A stretch of DNA of 34,215 nt. Source: Anaerolineae bacterium. Its GTDB lineage: Bacteria; Chloroflexota; Anaerolineae; B4-G1; SLSP01. The DNA lies in NCBI GenBank assembly GCA_016934645.1, contig JAFGSL010000002.1, forward strand, positions 1-34,215, given 5' to 3'. The stretch's first letter is position 1, and every line of letters begins with the position of its first letter. A program made the position numbers and the translations under genes. Positions 7,274 to 14,332 of the stretch are shown in pieces. Under the pieces are notes generated by a model. It was given only the letters and a program-made list of their open reading frames with translations, was not told where the DNA came from and searched no databases.

Positions 7274-8215
7274 GAACCGGTTAAAATCCACGATGTAGGG
7301 CCACCAGTTGTTCAGCTTGCCGTCGGCGGCGCGACCTGGGGCGTGAGGGAGGCGCTTGAGCCACCAGCGATGGTGCTCGCGGATGTCGCCGTTGCCCCAT
7401 TGGGCGCAGTTCATCGGTTCTTTTGCGCCGGTGAGATCGGGATAGTTCAGCCAATCGTCGGCGCTGCTCATCACAGTGCGGCTATTGCCCCAATCGTAGT
7501 CGCGCTCGCTGTTCGGCGCGAAGTGGACGTTGCCGCAGGCCGCCTCGCCCGGCGCGACCTTTTCGTACAGCGTGAAGTGGTTCCAGGCATGAGGTGTCGA
7601 CTGTTGAGCAACCGGAGCAAGCTCCCACGAGCCATAGACGTGGCGCATGATCGATTCGACGCGGTGGCCGAACGCTTCCAGCATCTCGCCGACGCCGCGC
7701 TCATAGTTGAAGCCCATCGTGACGAACGTGCGGAATCCCCAGAAGCCCGGCACCGGTTGCGAATTGCAGAAGTAAGGTTGCCCGCCGGCCATCGTCGACT
7801 CCCAGAATCCACCGTAGGGGAAGCCCCACAACCATACTTCGTCAATGTCCCCCAACATCACGCGTATCGAGATTTTGTACGCCTTGAAAATGGCCGGGTA
7901 GTCCACCGCATCAGGCTGGTGCCAGGCTTCCTTATCCTCGTGGCACGCCATATATGTGGCGTTGGTGTAACGGAAGCCATCCAGCTTGAGTGGATAGGCA
8001 TCTACATCGATCATCTCCACAATGCGATAACGCACGTAGCCGTAGCTGCACTCTTCGATGTCGGCGATGTATTGTGGCATCAGGTCGCGAGGATCGTTCC
8101 ACCCCAGGACTTCGTAGAGCCGTTTGCCACCTTGCTCAGGGAACACTGGTGCAAAGTTGATGACCAGCACTTTTGGTGCGACAAACGGCGCAGGAATCTT
8201 TGTCTTTCCGAACAT
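7256..8215 (-). CDS. conserved-looking protein of unknown function in the ABC operon
   Basis: I do not recognise this 319-residue protein with certainty. It has no signal peptide or clear membrane segment, so it is probably cytoplasmic or exported by another route. It is rich in aromatic residues and has segments that look conserved and active-site-like: DEVWLWGFPYGGFWES near the middle, HAWNHFTLYEK, and a His/Trp-rich HHRWWLKRLPH near the C-terminus. Composition and codon use match its neighbours, and an AGGAG box lies 5 bases before the ATG. It sits between the binding-protein gene and the ATPase gene, suggesting it acts on the imported compound, but nothing in the sequence names a reaction. 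Confidence 0.8.
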   Translation of the reverse strand: MFGKTKIPAPFVAPKVLVINFAPVFPEQGGKRLYEVLGWNDPRDLMPQYIADIEECSYGYVRYRIVEMIDVDAYPLKLDGFRYTNATYMACHEDKEAWHQPDAVDYPAIFKAYKISIRVMLGDIDEVWLWGFPYGGFWESTMAGGQPYFCNSQPVPGFWGFRTFVTMGFNYERGVGEMLEAFGHRVESIMRHVYGSWELAPVAQQSTPHAWNHFTLYEKVAPGEAACGNVHFAPNSERDYDWGNSRTVMSSADDWLNYPDLTGAKEPMNCAQWGNGDIREHHRWWLKRLPHAPGRAADGKLNNWWPYIVDFNRFPESKK

Positions 8216-8240
8216 AGGGTCTCCTTTCGAATTACGAATA

Positions 8241-8301
8241 GCGAATCAAGAATCAGCGAATCAAGAATCAGCGAACTAAAGGGTCAGTGAATCAAGAATG
8301 A
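8241..8301 (+). repeat. 15-nt tandem repeat, GCGAATCA AGAATCA type
   Basis: A 15-nt unit (GCGAATCAAGAATCA) is perfectly repeated at 8241-8255 and 8256-8270. A degenerate 16-nt copy and a variant ending in GAATGA (8287-8301) follow. The array fills the gap between the binding-protein stop and the start of the 319-aa gene, upstream of that gene's ribosome binding site. Confidence 0.85.
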
Positions 8302-8321
8302 GCAAACTTAACCGTTTCCCC

Positions 8322-8342
8322 TGTCTACTGTTTACCGTCTAC
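8322..8342 (+). repeat. heptad repeat array, TGTCTAC (GTAGACA) family
   Basis: Three units (TGTCTAC, TGTTTAC, CGTCTAC) overlap the 3' end of the binding-protein gene. On the minus strand they encode its last residues VDGKQ and the TAG stop, parallel to the permease gene end at 4970-4997. Confidence 0.88.
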
Positions 8343-9269
8343 CGAATCTTTGTACATTGGCGTAGCCGTGAGCCGCCCGGTGGCTTGTAGCCAGGAAACG
8401 GCATTGGCGAATTGCGCTTCGGTGGGGACAGCGTTGGCTGGATAGTCGGGCAGGATATACGCGCCGGCTAACGGAGCCGGAACCAGGCCCTTGTCGGCGA
8501 GGAGATCGCTCCAGCGGCTTTTATCCCCGTTGATGGCGTCGCTAGCCTCGTCGATAGCGGCCAGAAAGGCACGCACGGTTTGGGGGTGTTGATCGATCAC
8601 ATCCTTGTGGAAGGCATACACGCTGCAACTAATCTCCGGATGAGCGGTATCGTCAGTGATCACGATTGCGCCTTGTTGCATCGCCAGAGATGCTAGTGGC
8701 TCCGGCAGCGTCGCCGCACTCAATTCACCAGCGCCGAGCAGCGCCATTCGGTCTGGGATTTTAGGAACGGCCAACGTGGCGATCTCGTCCGTGGGTAGCC
8801 CTGCGGCCTCTAACAGGCGATGCGTCACATACTCGATGACTGTACCTTCCGACACGCCAACCGGGACGTCGCGCAGGCCCTCCACTGTCGTGATGCCGGA
8901 TTGCGCTGCTGCCAGGATACGAAACTGCGCGAAATTCGCTGTGGGGACCATCGCATAGCGCACGGCAACGACCTGTGTTGTGTCACGGTTGTACAGTGCT
9001 AGTGCGACCAGATCGGTGATGAAGCCGTCAATTTGCCCGGCTTGCAGCAATTGGTCGCGTTCAGCGGCAGCAGCAGCCGGGATCAGATCCACGGTAATTC
9101 CTTGTGCGGCAAAATATCCCTCGATCTCGGCGACATACAGTGGTAGCGTATCGAGAATCGGCAGCACGGCGATGCGCAGTGTACCCGACTCCGGCTTCCG
9201 GCATCCGCTCAACGCAATCATGCCGATACAGAAGAGCAACAGGATGTGAATAACCTTAAGTCCGCGCAT
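8325..9269 (-). CDS. ABC transporter substrate-binding lipoprotein (NMT1/THI5/SsuA type)
   Basis: The 314-residue protein has a lipoprotein signal with lipobox ALSGC (Cys23). A periplasmic-binding fold of the NMT1/THI5-like or SsuA/TauA group follows: TLRIAVLPILDTLPLYVAEIEGYFAAQGI, then VGVSEGTVIEYVTHRLLEAAG. It should capture a small, probably anionic or pyrimidine-like ligand outside the cell and deliver it to the permease. A GAGGAG box lies 6 bases before the ATG. It is the first gene of the importer set, followed by the unknown 319-aa gene and the ATPase gene. The ligand cannot be assigned from sequence alone. Confidence 0.9.
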   Translation of the reverse strand: MRGLKVIHILLLFCIGMIALSGCRKPESGTLRIAVLPILDTLPLYVAEIEGYFAAQGITVDLIPAAAAAERDQLLQAGQIDGFITDLVALALYNRDTTQVVAVRYAMVPTANFAQFRILAAAQSGITTVEGLRDVPVGVSEGTVIEYVTHRLLEAAGLPTDEIATLAVPKIPDRMALLGAGELSAATLPEPLASLAMQQGAIVITDDTAHPEISCSVYAFHKDVIDQHPQTVRAFLAAIDEASDAINGDKSRWSDLLADKGLVPAPLAGAYILPDYPANAVPTEAQFANAVSWLQATGRLTATPMYKDSVDGKQ

Positions 9270-9281
9270 AACAAACTCCTC

Positions 9282-9338
9282 GGGATTAGGGACTTGGGAT
9301 TAGAAATTCGGTTTGAGTTATCCCTAGTACCTAATCCC
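9282..9338 (+). repeat. inverted heptad repeats, GGGATTA family
   Basis: Three GGGATTA/GGGACTT units (9282-9302) face an inverted copy (9318-9338). The two 21-nt arms match at 18 of 21 positions across a 15-nt centre, so the transcript could form a long imperfect hairpin between the histidine phosphatase gene and the binding-protein gene. No T-run follows it on either strand. Confidence 0.8.
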
Positions 9339-9347
9339 CGACCCTAC

Positions 9348-10010
9348 CTATTTCGGTGATACTCCATGATCCGCCAAGTCTTCACCGTAGGGTCGCCGGT
9401 ATGTGATTTCGGTGGGGCGCTCGTTGGCGCCCGGCGCGTAAGCGAACGTCAGCAGTGAAGCAGTCGCCGGATAATCCTCGGCCAGCCCGTGTCTGTCCAA
9501 CGTGTGTTTATTCGCCGGGATCAGTTCGACGCCGAAGGCCCACAACGCAGTAAATGCGATCACGTCCCCGTGGCTTACGGCGACGACGTGCTGCCCGGCG
9601 GACTCGCGCCGTACCTGCGCCAGAAATTCCCGCGAACGGGCGACGACGTCCCGCGGCTGATCAAAGGCTGGATCGACCCCGCTATACAAATCCCAGTTTC
9701 GGGCTTCTAGGGATGCCATCGGTTGCCCCTCGAAAAAGAATCGTACTTCGTTGATCCCTTCGGATATACGCAAAGGAATACTGGAGTGCTCCGCCAACAG
9801 GATGCGCGCTGTCTGTTGCGCGCGCAGCAGCGGGCTGCTGAAAATCGCTGCCAGCGGCATGTCGCGCAATGCCTCCGCCGCTGCCTGCGCTTGTTGTTCG
9901 CCCAATTCGCTCAAAGAGAAACCAGGCAATCGCCCATACACAATTCGCTCCGGATTGTATACCTGCCCGTGGCGAACGAAAGTGATCTGAGTTCGTTGTG
10001 ATGTTGTCAA
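9348..10010 (-). CDS. histidine phosphatase family protein (phosphoglycerate-mutase-like)
   Basis: The 220-residue protein carries the RHG signature of histidine phosphatases at residues 13-15 (FVRHGQ), with His14 as the phosphate acceptor. The second arginine is in SPLLRAQQTA (Arg63), a catalytic acid candidate is Glu88, and the second histidine is in VSHGD (His147). Members dephosphorylate small metabolites or act as mutases; the substrate is not evident. The only in-frame start is TTG at 10010, preceded by AAGGA at suitable spacing. A TATAAC sequence abuts the start but would place transcription inside the gene, so it is probably not the promoter. Confidence 0.86.
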   Translation of the reverse strand: MTTSQRTQITFVRHGQVYNPERIVYGRLPGFSLSELGEQQAQAAAEALRDMPLAAIFSSPLLRAQQTARILLAEHSSIPLRISEGINEVRFFFEGQPMASLEARNWDLYSGVDPAFDQPRDVVARSREFLAQVRRESAGQHVVAVSHGDVIAFTALWAFGVELIPANKHTLDRHGLAEDYPATASLLTFAYAPGANERPTEITYRRPYGEDLADHGVSPK

Positions 10011-10053
10011 TGTTATAGTCCTTGACCAAATTTGTAGTGCGTGCTACGTGAAA

Positions 10054-10074
10054 CGTGATGCGTCACGCATCACG
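10054..10074. repeat. 21-nt palindrome built from opposed heptads at the UbiA gene end
   Basis: CGTGATGCGT (10054-10063) and ACGCATCACG (10065-10074) form a perfect 10-bp inverted repeat with a one-base centre. It combines ACGTGAA-type heptads (10047 onward) with the opposite-strand TCACGCA type. The UbiA gene stop codon (10070-10072) lies within it. No T-run follows. Confidence 0.75.
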
Positions 10075-10936
10075 CTATAAACAGGGTTCCCAACACGCCC
10101 GCAAACAACGTTACGCTGATGTAACTGTTGATGTTGAAAAACGCCACGTCGATGCGCGATAGGTCGCCTGGACGCACCAGGCTGTGTTCATAGACGAGCA
10201 ACCCAGCAACGACGGCCAAACCAAGCCAGTACGGCCAGCTCAAAACGAGCGTCTTCCCCAAGACGATGAGCAGCGTGATCGTGACGACGTGGCACAACGA
10301 TGAGACCTCCAGGGCTGCAGGGGCGCCAAATCGCGCCGGGATTGCGTGCAGCCCCGCCGTGCGGTCGGCTTCGATGTCCTGGCAGGCGTAGATGATGTCG
10401 AAACCGCCGATCCACAGCGTCACAACGCCCAGTAACACCCACGCCGGGACGTCATCCACCGTGAACAGCGAACCGCGCACCGCGACCCACGCGCCCACCG
10501 GGGCCAGGCCGTCCGTGAAGCCGAGAATGAAGTGCGAGAGCCACGTGAAGCGCTTGGCGAACGCGTAGCCTACCAGAAAGAGCAACGCGCCCGGTAGTAA
10601 GATCAGCGGAAACGGCCCCAGTTGCCATGCCGCAATACTCAACACTACCCCTGATATTGTCGTCCCTGCCCACGCGGTTGAAAGCGCGATACGCCCGGTC
10701 ACAAGAGGCCGGTTCGCCGTGCGCGGATTCCGCGCGTCGAGCGCCCGGTCCGCGATGCGGTTGATCGCCATCGCCAATGTCCGCGCCGCCGCCATCGCCA
10801 CGGTGATCCAGATGAACTGCCGCCACGTTGGCCAGCCATCAGCCGCCAAAAGCATCCCCACGTAGGCAAAAGGCAGAGCGAAGATGGTGTGCTCGAATTT
10901 GATCAATTCTAAGAAGTCGCGGATTTTCCTCAACAC
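10070..10936 (-). CDS. ubiA: UbiA-family prenyltransferase (probable menaquinone pathway, MqnP-like)
   Basis: The 288-residue membrane protein has about eight hydrophobic helices and the two Asp-rich motifs of UbiA prenyltransferases. The first is NRIADRALDARN (59-70, a variant of NDxxDxxxD); the second runs around residues 180-191 with Asp180, Asp187 and Asp191. These bind Mg2+-diphosphate of the prenyl donor. The UbiD-family gene on the same strand suggests both act in quinone synthesis; the futalosine-route assignment is inferred. The start is GTG 10936, placed six bases after a TGGTATAAT box, so the mRNA is probably leaderless. Alternative donors or acceptors, such as heme O or chlorophyll-type reactions, are less likely. 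Confidence 0.88.
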   Translation of the reverse strand: MLRKIRDFLELIKFEHTIFALPFAYVGMLLAADGWPTWRQFIWITVAMAAARTLAMAINRIADRALDARNPRTANRPLVTGRIALSTAWAGTTISGVVLSIAAWQLGPFPLILLPGALLFLVGYAFAKRFTWLSHFILGFTDGLAPVGAWVAVRGSLFTVDDVPAWVLLGVVTLWIGGFDIIYACQDIEADRTAGLHAIPARFGAPAALEVSSLCHVVTITLLIVLGKTLVLSWPYWLGLAVVAGLLVYEHSLVRPGDLSRIDVAFFNINSYISVTLFAGVLGTLFIA

Positions 10937-10942
10937 GTTGAA

Positions 10943-10948
10943 ATTATA
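10943..10948 (-). promoter_or_regulatory. -10 box of the UbiA-family gene, leaderless arrangement
   Basis: On the minus strand an extended -10 TGGTATAAT ends six bases before the GTG start at 10936. Transcription is therefore expected to begin at or next to the start codon. The -35 region falls in a heptad repeat array (10955-10982) and matches consensus poorly (TTTCAC). Confidence 0.65.
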
Positions 10949-10954
10949 CCACGG

Positions 10955-10982
10955 TACGTAATGCGTGAAACGTGATTCATGA
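10955..10982 (+). repeat. heptad repeat array, TGCGTGA/AACGTGA family
   Basis: Four 7-nt units in register (TACGTAA, TGCGTGA, AACGTGA, TTCATGA) lie upstream of the UbiA-family gene. They are the reverse-complement type of the TCACGCA arrays at 11103 and 21615. Confidence 0.75.
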
Positions 10983-11007
10983 ATGGATCTTTAGCTGCGC
11001 TCGAAGC

Positions 11008-11056
11008 GGATCGCCAGATCCGCGCTTTTGCGCGCCACACCAGGATCTGGCGGTCC
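11008..11056. repeat. nested inverted repeat in the intergenic region
   Basis: GGATCGCCAGATCC (11008-11021) pairs with GGATCTGGCGGTCC (11043-11056) with one G-T type mismatch. Inside it CGCGC and GCGCG (11021-11034) form a tight hairpin with a TTTT loop. It lies between the divergent UbiA-family and glycosidase/ligase-fusion genes. It may be an RNA or DNA structural element; no protein-coding signal is seen in it. Confidence 0.55.
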
Positions 11057-11102
11057 CCGGCAGGCACAAACTGAGGCGATGTGTGTAATGCGCTTTACGA
11101 AG

Positions 11103-11137
11103 TCACGCGTTACGCATCACGCTTCACGTTTCACGCA
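11103..11137 (+). repeat. heptad repeat array, TCACGCA family
   Basis: Five 7-nt units in register (TCACGCG, TTACGCA, TCACGCT, TCACGTT, TCACGCA) end 8 bases before the TATAAT box of the downstream gene. Its -35 region (TTCACG, 11123-11128) is therefore made of repeat sequence. Confidence 0.85.
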
Positions 11138-11145
11138 TGTTGTCA

Positions 11146-11151
11146 TATAAT
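11146..11151 (+). promoter_or_regulatory. -10 box of the glycosidase-like/O-antigen-ligase fusion gene
   Basis: A perfect TATAAT ends seven bases before ATG 11159. This predicts transcription starting at the A of the start codon, a leaderless mRNA. There is no Shine-Dalgarno sequence in the interval. The possible -35, TTCACG at 17-bp spacing, is weak. Confidence 0.65.
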
Positions 11152-11158
11152 GCCCGCT

Positions 11159-14100
11159 ATGAGACAGAAACCGTTGCTGTTATTTGTGCTTGGCGTGTTG
11201 TTGGTTTTTGTGGCTGTGCTTAGCGCTGTGCAGCTTTCCGCACGGCGGCAGTTCCTCACACGTGGTTGGGAAATCGGCTTTCCTGCGCCGTTGGCCGATA
11301 CGGATCTGCCGTGCGCGTGCGTCAATGCTGCGTTGGAACAATATGACGCCAGTCGGTTGACCTGGGCGCTGGATACGATCGCTGACAGCGGTTTCACCTG
11401 GGTGCGTCAGCGCTTTGCCTGGGCCGATATTGAACTCGCGCCGGGTGACTTTCGGTGGGAAACGTGGGATGCACTTGTGGCAGAAGCCGACGCGCGCGAT
11501 CTGCATTTGATTGCCGTCCTCGATACAGCTCCCGCGTGGGCTGGGATGCCGCCCAACCCTGCAGCTTTTGCCCGGTTCGCGGGCACGTTCGCTGCCCGTT
11601 ACGGCGACACACTCACTTACTACCAAATCTGGCACAATCCCAACCTCGGCGACGCCTGGGGTGGTTATGTTGACGCTTACGTCTACACGGCCTTGCTCGC
11701 GAATGCGGCAGACGCGATCCGCGCTGCGGATGCCGACGCGCGCATCGTGCTTGGCAGCCTGGCTCCCACCGTCGAAACGGGTGAGCGCAACTATGCCGAG
11801 GACGTTTTCCTGGAGATTCTGTACGCGGCGGGCGCACAGCCGTACTTCGATGTGGTCGCCACGCAGCCCTACGGTTTTTTCACCAGTCCAGAGGATTGCG
11901 CGGTAGGACGCGATGTTTTCACCTTCTCACGTGCGGTCTTGATCCGCGAGGCACTGGAGGCGTACGGCGATGGGGGCAAGGCTGTGTGGATCAGCGACTT
12001 CGGCTGGAACAGCAAGCCCGCCACCTGGCCTGGCCCCGCTTCGATCTGGGGCAACGTGGACGAGATGACACAGGCGGAATACACCGTTTCCGCGCTAGCG
12101 CGGGTGGAGCGCGAGTGGCCGTGGATGGGTGTGATGTGTGTCAATGGCTTCCAGCCGCGCCCGGAAAGCGATGTCACTGCTTCTGTCCCCGACGCTGAAG
12201 AGCATTGGGGCTTCGCGTTGGTGGGACCGGAGGGTGAACTTCGCCCGGTCTACACGGCGTTGGGCGAATGGAACGCCCGTCCACGTGTGGCGACGCCCGG
12301 CGGATACAATGCGAGTACATCACTGGCGGATTTTGAGGGAACGTGGACACTTGGCCCGCAGGGTGCGGACATCGGTAAGAGCGGTGACAAGGTGACGCTA
12401 ACCTTCGAGGGAACGGGCATTGCGCTGACGGTGCGGCGTGGGCCGTACCGTGCGTTCTTGTTCGTCGCCATCGACGGCGAACCCGCGCCGTCGCTTCCCC
12501 GTGACCGCGATGGGTGCGCCTACGTTGTCCTCTACGATCCGCTGGCGGCAGTGGCGACCGTCCCGTTGGCAGAAAATCTTCCCTATGGCCAGCACACCGT
12601 CGAGATCGTCGCGGAACGTGGCTGGGGACAGTGGGCGTTAGTCGATTGGCGCGTGGCGAATCAACCGGATACAAAAGGCGACACATTCGGCTATGCAGCG
12701 CTGGCAGTCCTCGGCGTGGGAGGGTTGGCGCTGGCACTTTTTGCCGGGCGGCACGTGGACTGGGGCCGCCTTGGGCAGAATGTGGCCAAAGACTGGCGTT
12801 GGCTGCGCGAAGGCGGCCAGTTAGTCTTGACTGCAACGCTGAGCGCGGTATACCTCTTCACCGCCTGGCAGGTGATGATGGGGCAAGGGGTTTTCCGCCG
12901 CTTGGGCGATGGCGGCGAACAGTTCACGCTGCTCCTAGCGGCGGGACTGTATTACTTCTCGCCGTGGATGGTGCTGACACTTGGTGCGGGCGCGGCGGTA
13001 TCGTTCATTGTCTTTATGAGGCCGGCGCTCGGATTAGCGCTTACGTTGTTTGCGGCGCCGTTGTATATGCACCCGCTATCGTTGCTTGGCAAGTCGTTCT
13101 CGCTGGCGGAATTGGTATTGCTGCCCACACTCGCGGGGAGTTTTGTGCAAGTGGTTGGGATGTGGAAGAAGGAATGGCACCCGCGTCTGCGCGGTCTCCC
13201 ACGTCTGCCGCGCCGTCAGGTGATGTGGATGGGCGCTTTCGTCATCGTGGCGGTGCTCTCTACGCTCTTTGCGCAACACAAGCACGAGGCGCTGCGCGAA
13301 CTGCGCCTCGTTATCCTCGAACCAGTGTTGTTCTACCTGGCGCTGGTCGCACTGCCTTTGGAGAAGCGTGAGCAGCAACGTATTATCGATGCCTTCGTGT
13401 GCAGCGCAGTGATGGTCGCTGTGGTAGGGCTGGTGCAGTATTTTATCCTGGGCGACGTTATCACAGCGGAGGGTGGGATGCGGCGGTTGCACAGTATCTA
13501 CGGTTCACCCAACAACGTGGGATTGTACCTGGGCCGGGCGCTACCGCTGATGCTCGCGGTGGTGTTCTTCGACGGGACGTCGTCTGTGCAAAACCGGATT
13601 GGGACGTTCCTGCGCGACCTGTTTGGTTCGCGGCGACGTTGGCTGTACGCGTTAGCGTGCGCCCCAGTAGGGGCTGCGTTGTTGCTGAGCCTGTCGCGCG
13701 GCGCGATTGTCCTGGGCATCCCGGCAACGTTGCTGCTGTTGGGCATCCTCGGAGGGCCGCGCTGGCGACGCGCAACGGTCGTTGTCTTGCTGGTCGGCGT
13801 GGTGGCGTTGATCCCGCTGCTGCGCACACCGCGCTTTGCCGGTATGTTCGATCTGAGTGGCGGCACGACGGGTTTCCGGTTGTCGCTGTGGCACAGTGCG
13901 TGGGGGATGATTCGCGATTACCCCCTGCTGGGTGTGGGGCCGGATAACTTCCTCTACGCGTATCGCACTCGCTACGTCCTGCCGACGGCGTGGGAGGAGT
14001 TCAACCTTGCGCACCCACACAACGTCGTGATGGATTTTGCGTCGCGGCTTGGCGTCTTGGGACTGGTGATCTTCGTGGGACTGCAGGTGTCGTTCTGGCG

Positions 14101-14329
14101 CAAGGCGTGGCCTCTACGCACGAGCGCTGATCCTGAAACGCGGGCGACCATGTCTGCACGGGCGCTGGCGCTAGGAGTGATGGCATCGATGACCGATTTC
14201 CTGGCGCACGGGATGGTGGATGCATCCTATTTTGTGATCGATCTGGCTTTCGTCTTCTGCTTTTCGTTGGCGCTGGTCACATGGCTGGAACGGGAACCTT
14301 GCGAAGACTCTGAGTCTTCGCAAGGTTGA
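11159..14329 (+). CDS. fusion of glycoside-hydrolase-like domain and O-antigen-ligase-like membrane domain
   Basis: The 1056-residue protein starts with a membrane anchor (residues 5-22). An extracellular TIM-barrel-like domain follows (about 65-390) resembling GH5/GH39-type glycosidases (FTWVRQRFAWADIELAPGDF). The usual acid/base segment WNEPN reads WHNPN here (Asn160), and the usual nucleophile segment TEFGW reads SDFGW (Asp280), so normal catalysis is doubtful. Residues 400-510 look like a beta-rich module. From about 525 to the end there are around a dozen hydrophobic helices with Wzy_C/O-antigen-ligase motifs (YGSPNNVGLYLGRALPL and HPHNVVMDFASRLGVLGL). It probably recognises and transfers or polymerises surface glycan. 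I preferred ATG 11159 over ATG 11150 and an upstream ATG at 11081, whose extension is repeat-encoded. The 3' end lies in a 15-bp palindrome. Confidence 0.85.
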   Translation: MRQKPLLLFVLGVLLVFVAVLSAVQLSARRQFLTRGWEIGFPAPLADTDLPCACVNAALEQYDASRLTWALDTIADSGFTWVRQRFAWADIELAPGDFRWETWDALVAEADARDLHLIAVLDTAPAWAGMPPNPAAFARFAGTFAARYGDTLTYYQIWHNPNLGDAWGGYVDAYVYTALLANAADAIRAADADARIVLGSLAPTVETGERNYAEDVFLEILYAAGAQPYFDVVATQPYGFFTSPEDCAVGRDVFTFSRAVLIREALEAYGDGGKAVWISDFGWNSKPATWPGPASIWGNVDEMTQAEYTVSALARVEREWPWMGVMCVNGFQPRPESDVTASVPDAEEHWGFALVGPEGELRPVYTALGEWNARPRVATPGGYNASTSLADFEGTWTLGPQGADIGKSGDKVTLTFEGTGIALTVRRGPYRAFLFVAIDGEPAPSLPRDRDGCAYVVLYDPLAAVATVPLAENLPYGQHTVEIVAERGWGQWALVDWRVANQPDTKGDTFGYAALAVLGVGGLALALFAGRHVDWGRLGQNVAKDWRWLREGGQLVLTATLSAVYLFTAWQVMMGQGVFRRLGDGGEQFTLLLAAGLYYFSPWMVLTLGAGAAVSFIVFMRPALGLALTLFAAPLYMHPLSLLGKSFSLAELVLLPTLAGSFVQVVGMWKKEWHPRLRGLPRLPRRQVMWMGAFVIVAVLSTLFAQHKHEALRELRLVILEPVLFYLALVALPLEKREQQRIIDAFVCSAVMVAVVGLVQYFILGDVITAEGGMRRLHSIYGSPNNVGLYLGRALPLMLAVVFFDGTSSVQNRIGTFLRDLFGSRRRWLYALACAPVGAALLLSLSRGAIVLGIPATLLLLGILGGPRWRRATVVVLLVGVVALIPLLRTPRFAGMFDLSGGTTGFRLSLWHSAWGMIRDYPLLGVGPDNFLYAYRTRYVLPTAWEEFNLAHPHNVVMDFASRLGVLGLVIFVGLQVSFWRKAWPLRTSADPETRATMSARALALGVMASMTDFLAHGMVDASYFVIDLAFVFCFSLALVTWLEREPCEDSESSQG
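14295..14327. repeat. REP-like palindrome with CCTTGCGAAG core
   Basis: AACCTTGCGAAGACT (14295-14309) and its exact complement (14313-14327) form a 15-bp stem with a 3-nt loop between two convergent genes; the fusion gene's TGA stop begins at its last base. No T-run follows on either strand, so it is not a classic intrinsic terminator, although it could stop or stabilise transcripts from both sides. A palindrome with the same core is at 18251-18278. Confidence 0.85.
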
Positions 14330-14332
14330 AAC

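Noticed and set aside
7196..8290. 364-aa open frame on the plus strand opposite the 319-aa gene
   Set aside because: Its beginning and end are built from repeat sequence, it has no ribosome binding site, and the minus-strand frame has an AGGAG box and operon spacing. Since the minus-strand protein is also unrecognised, this is a judgement on context rather than proof.
10012..10017. TATAAC as the -10 box of the histidine phosphatase gene
   Set aside because: It lies one base from the TTG start, so transcription would begin inside the gene after the only possible start codon.
11081..11158. Upstream start of the ligase-fusion gene giving 26 more residues
   Set aside because: The extra residues are encoded by the TCACGCA array and precede the membrane anchor; the TATAAT at 11146-11151 lies downstream of that start.
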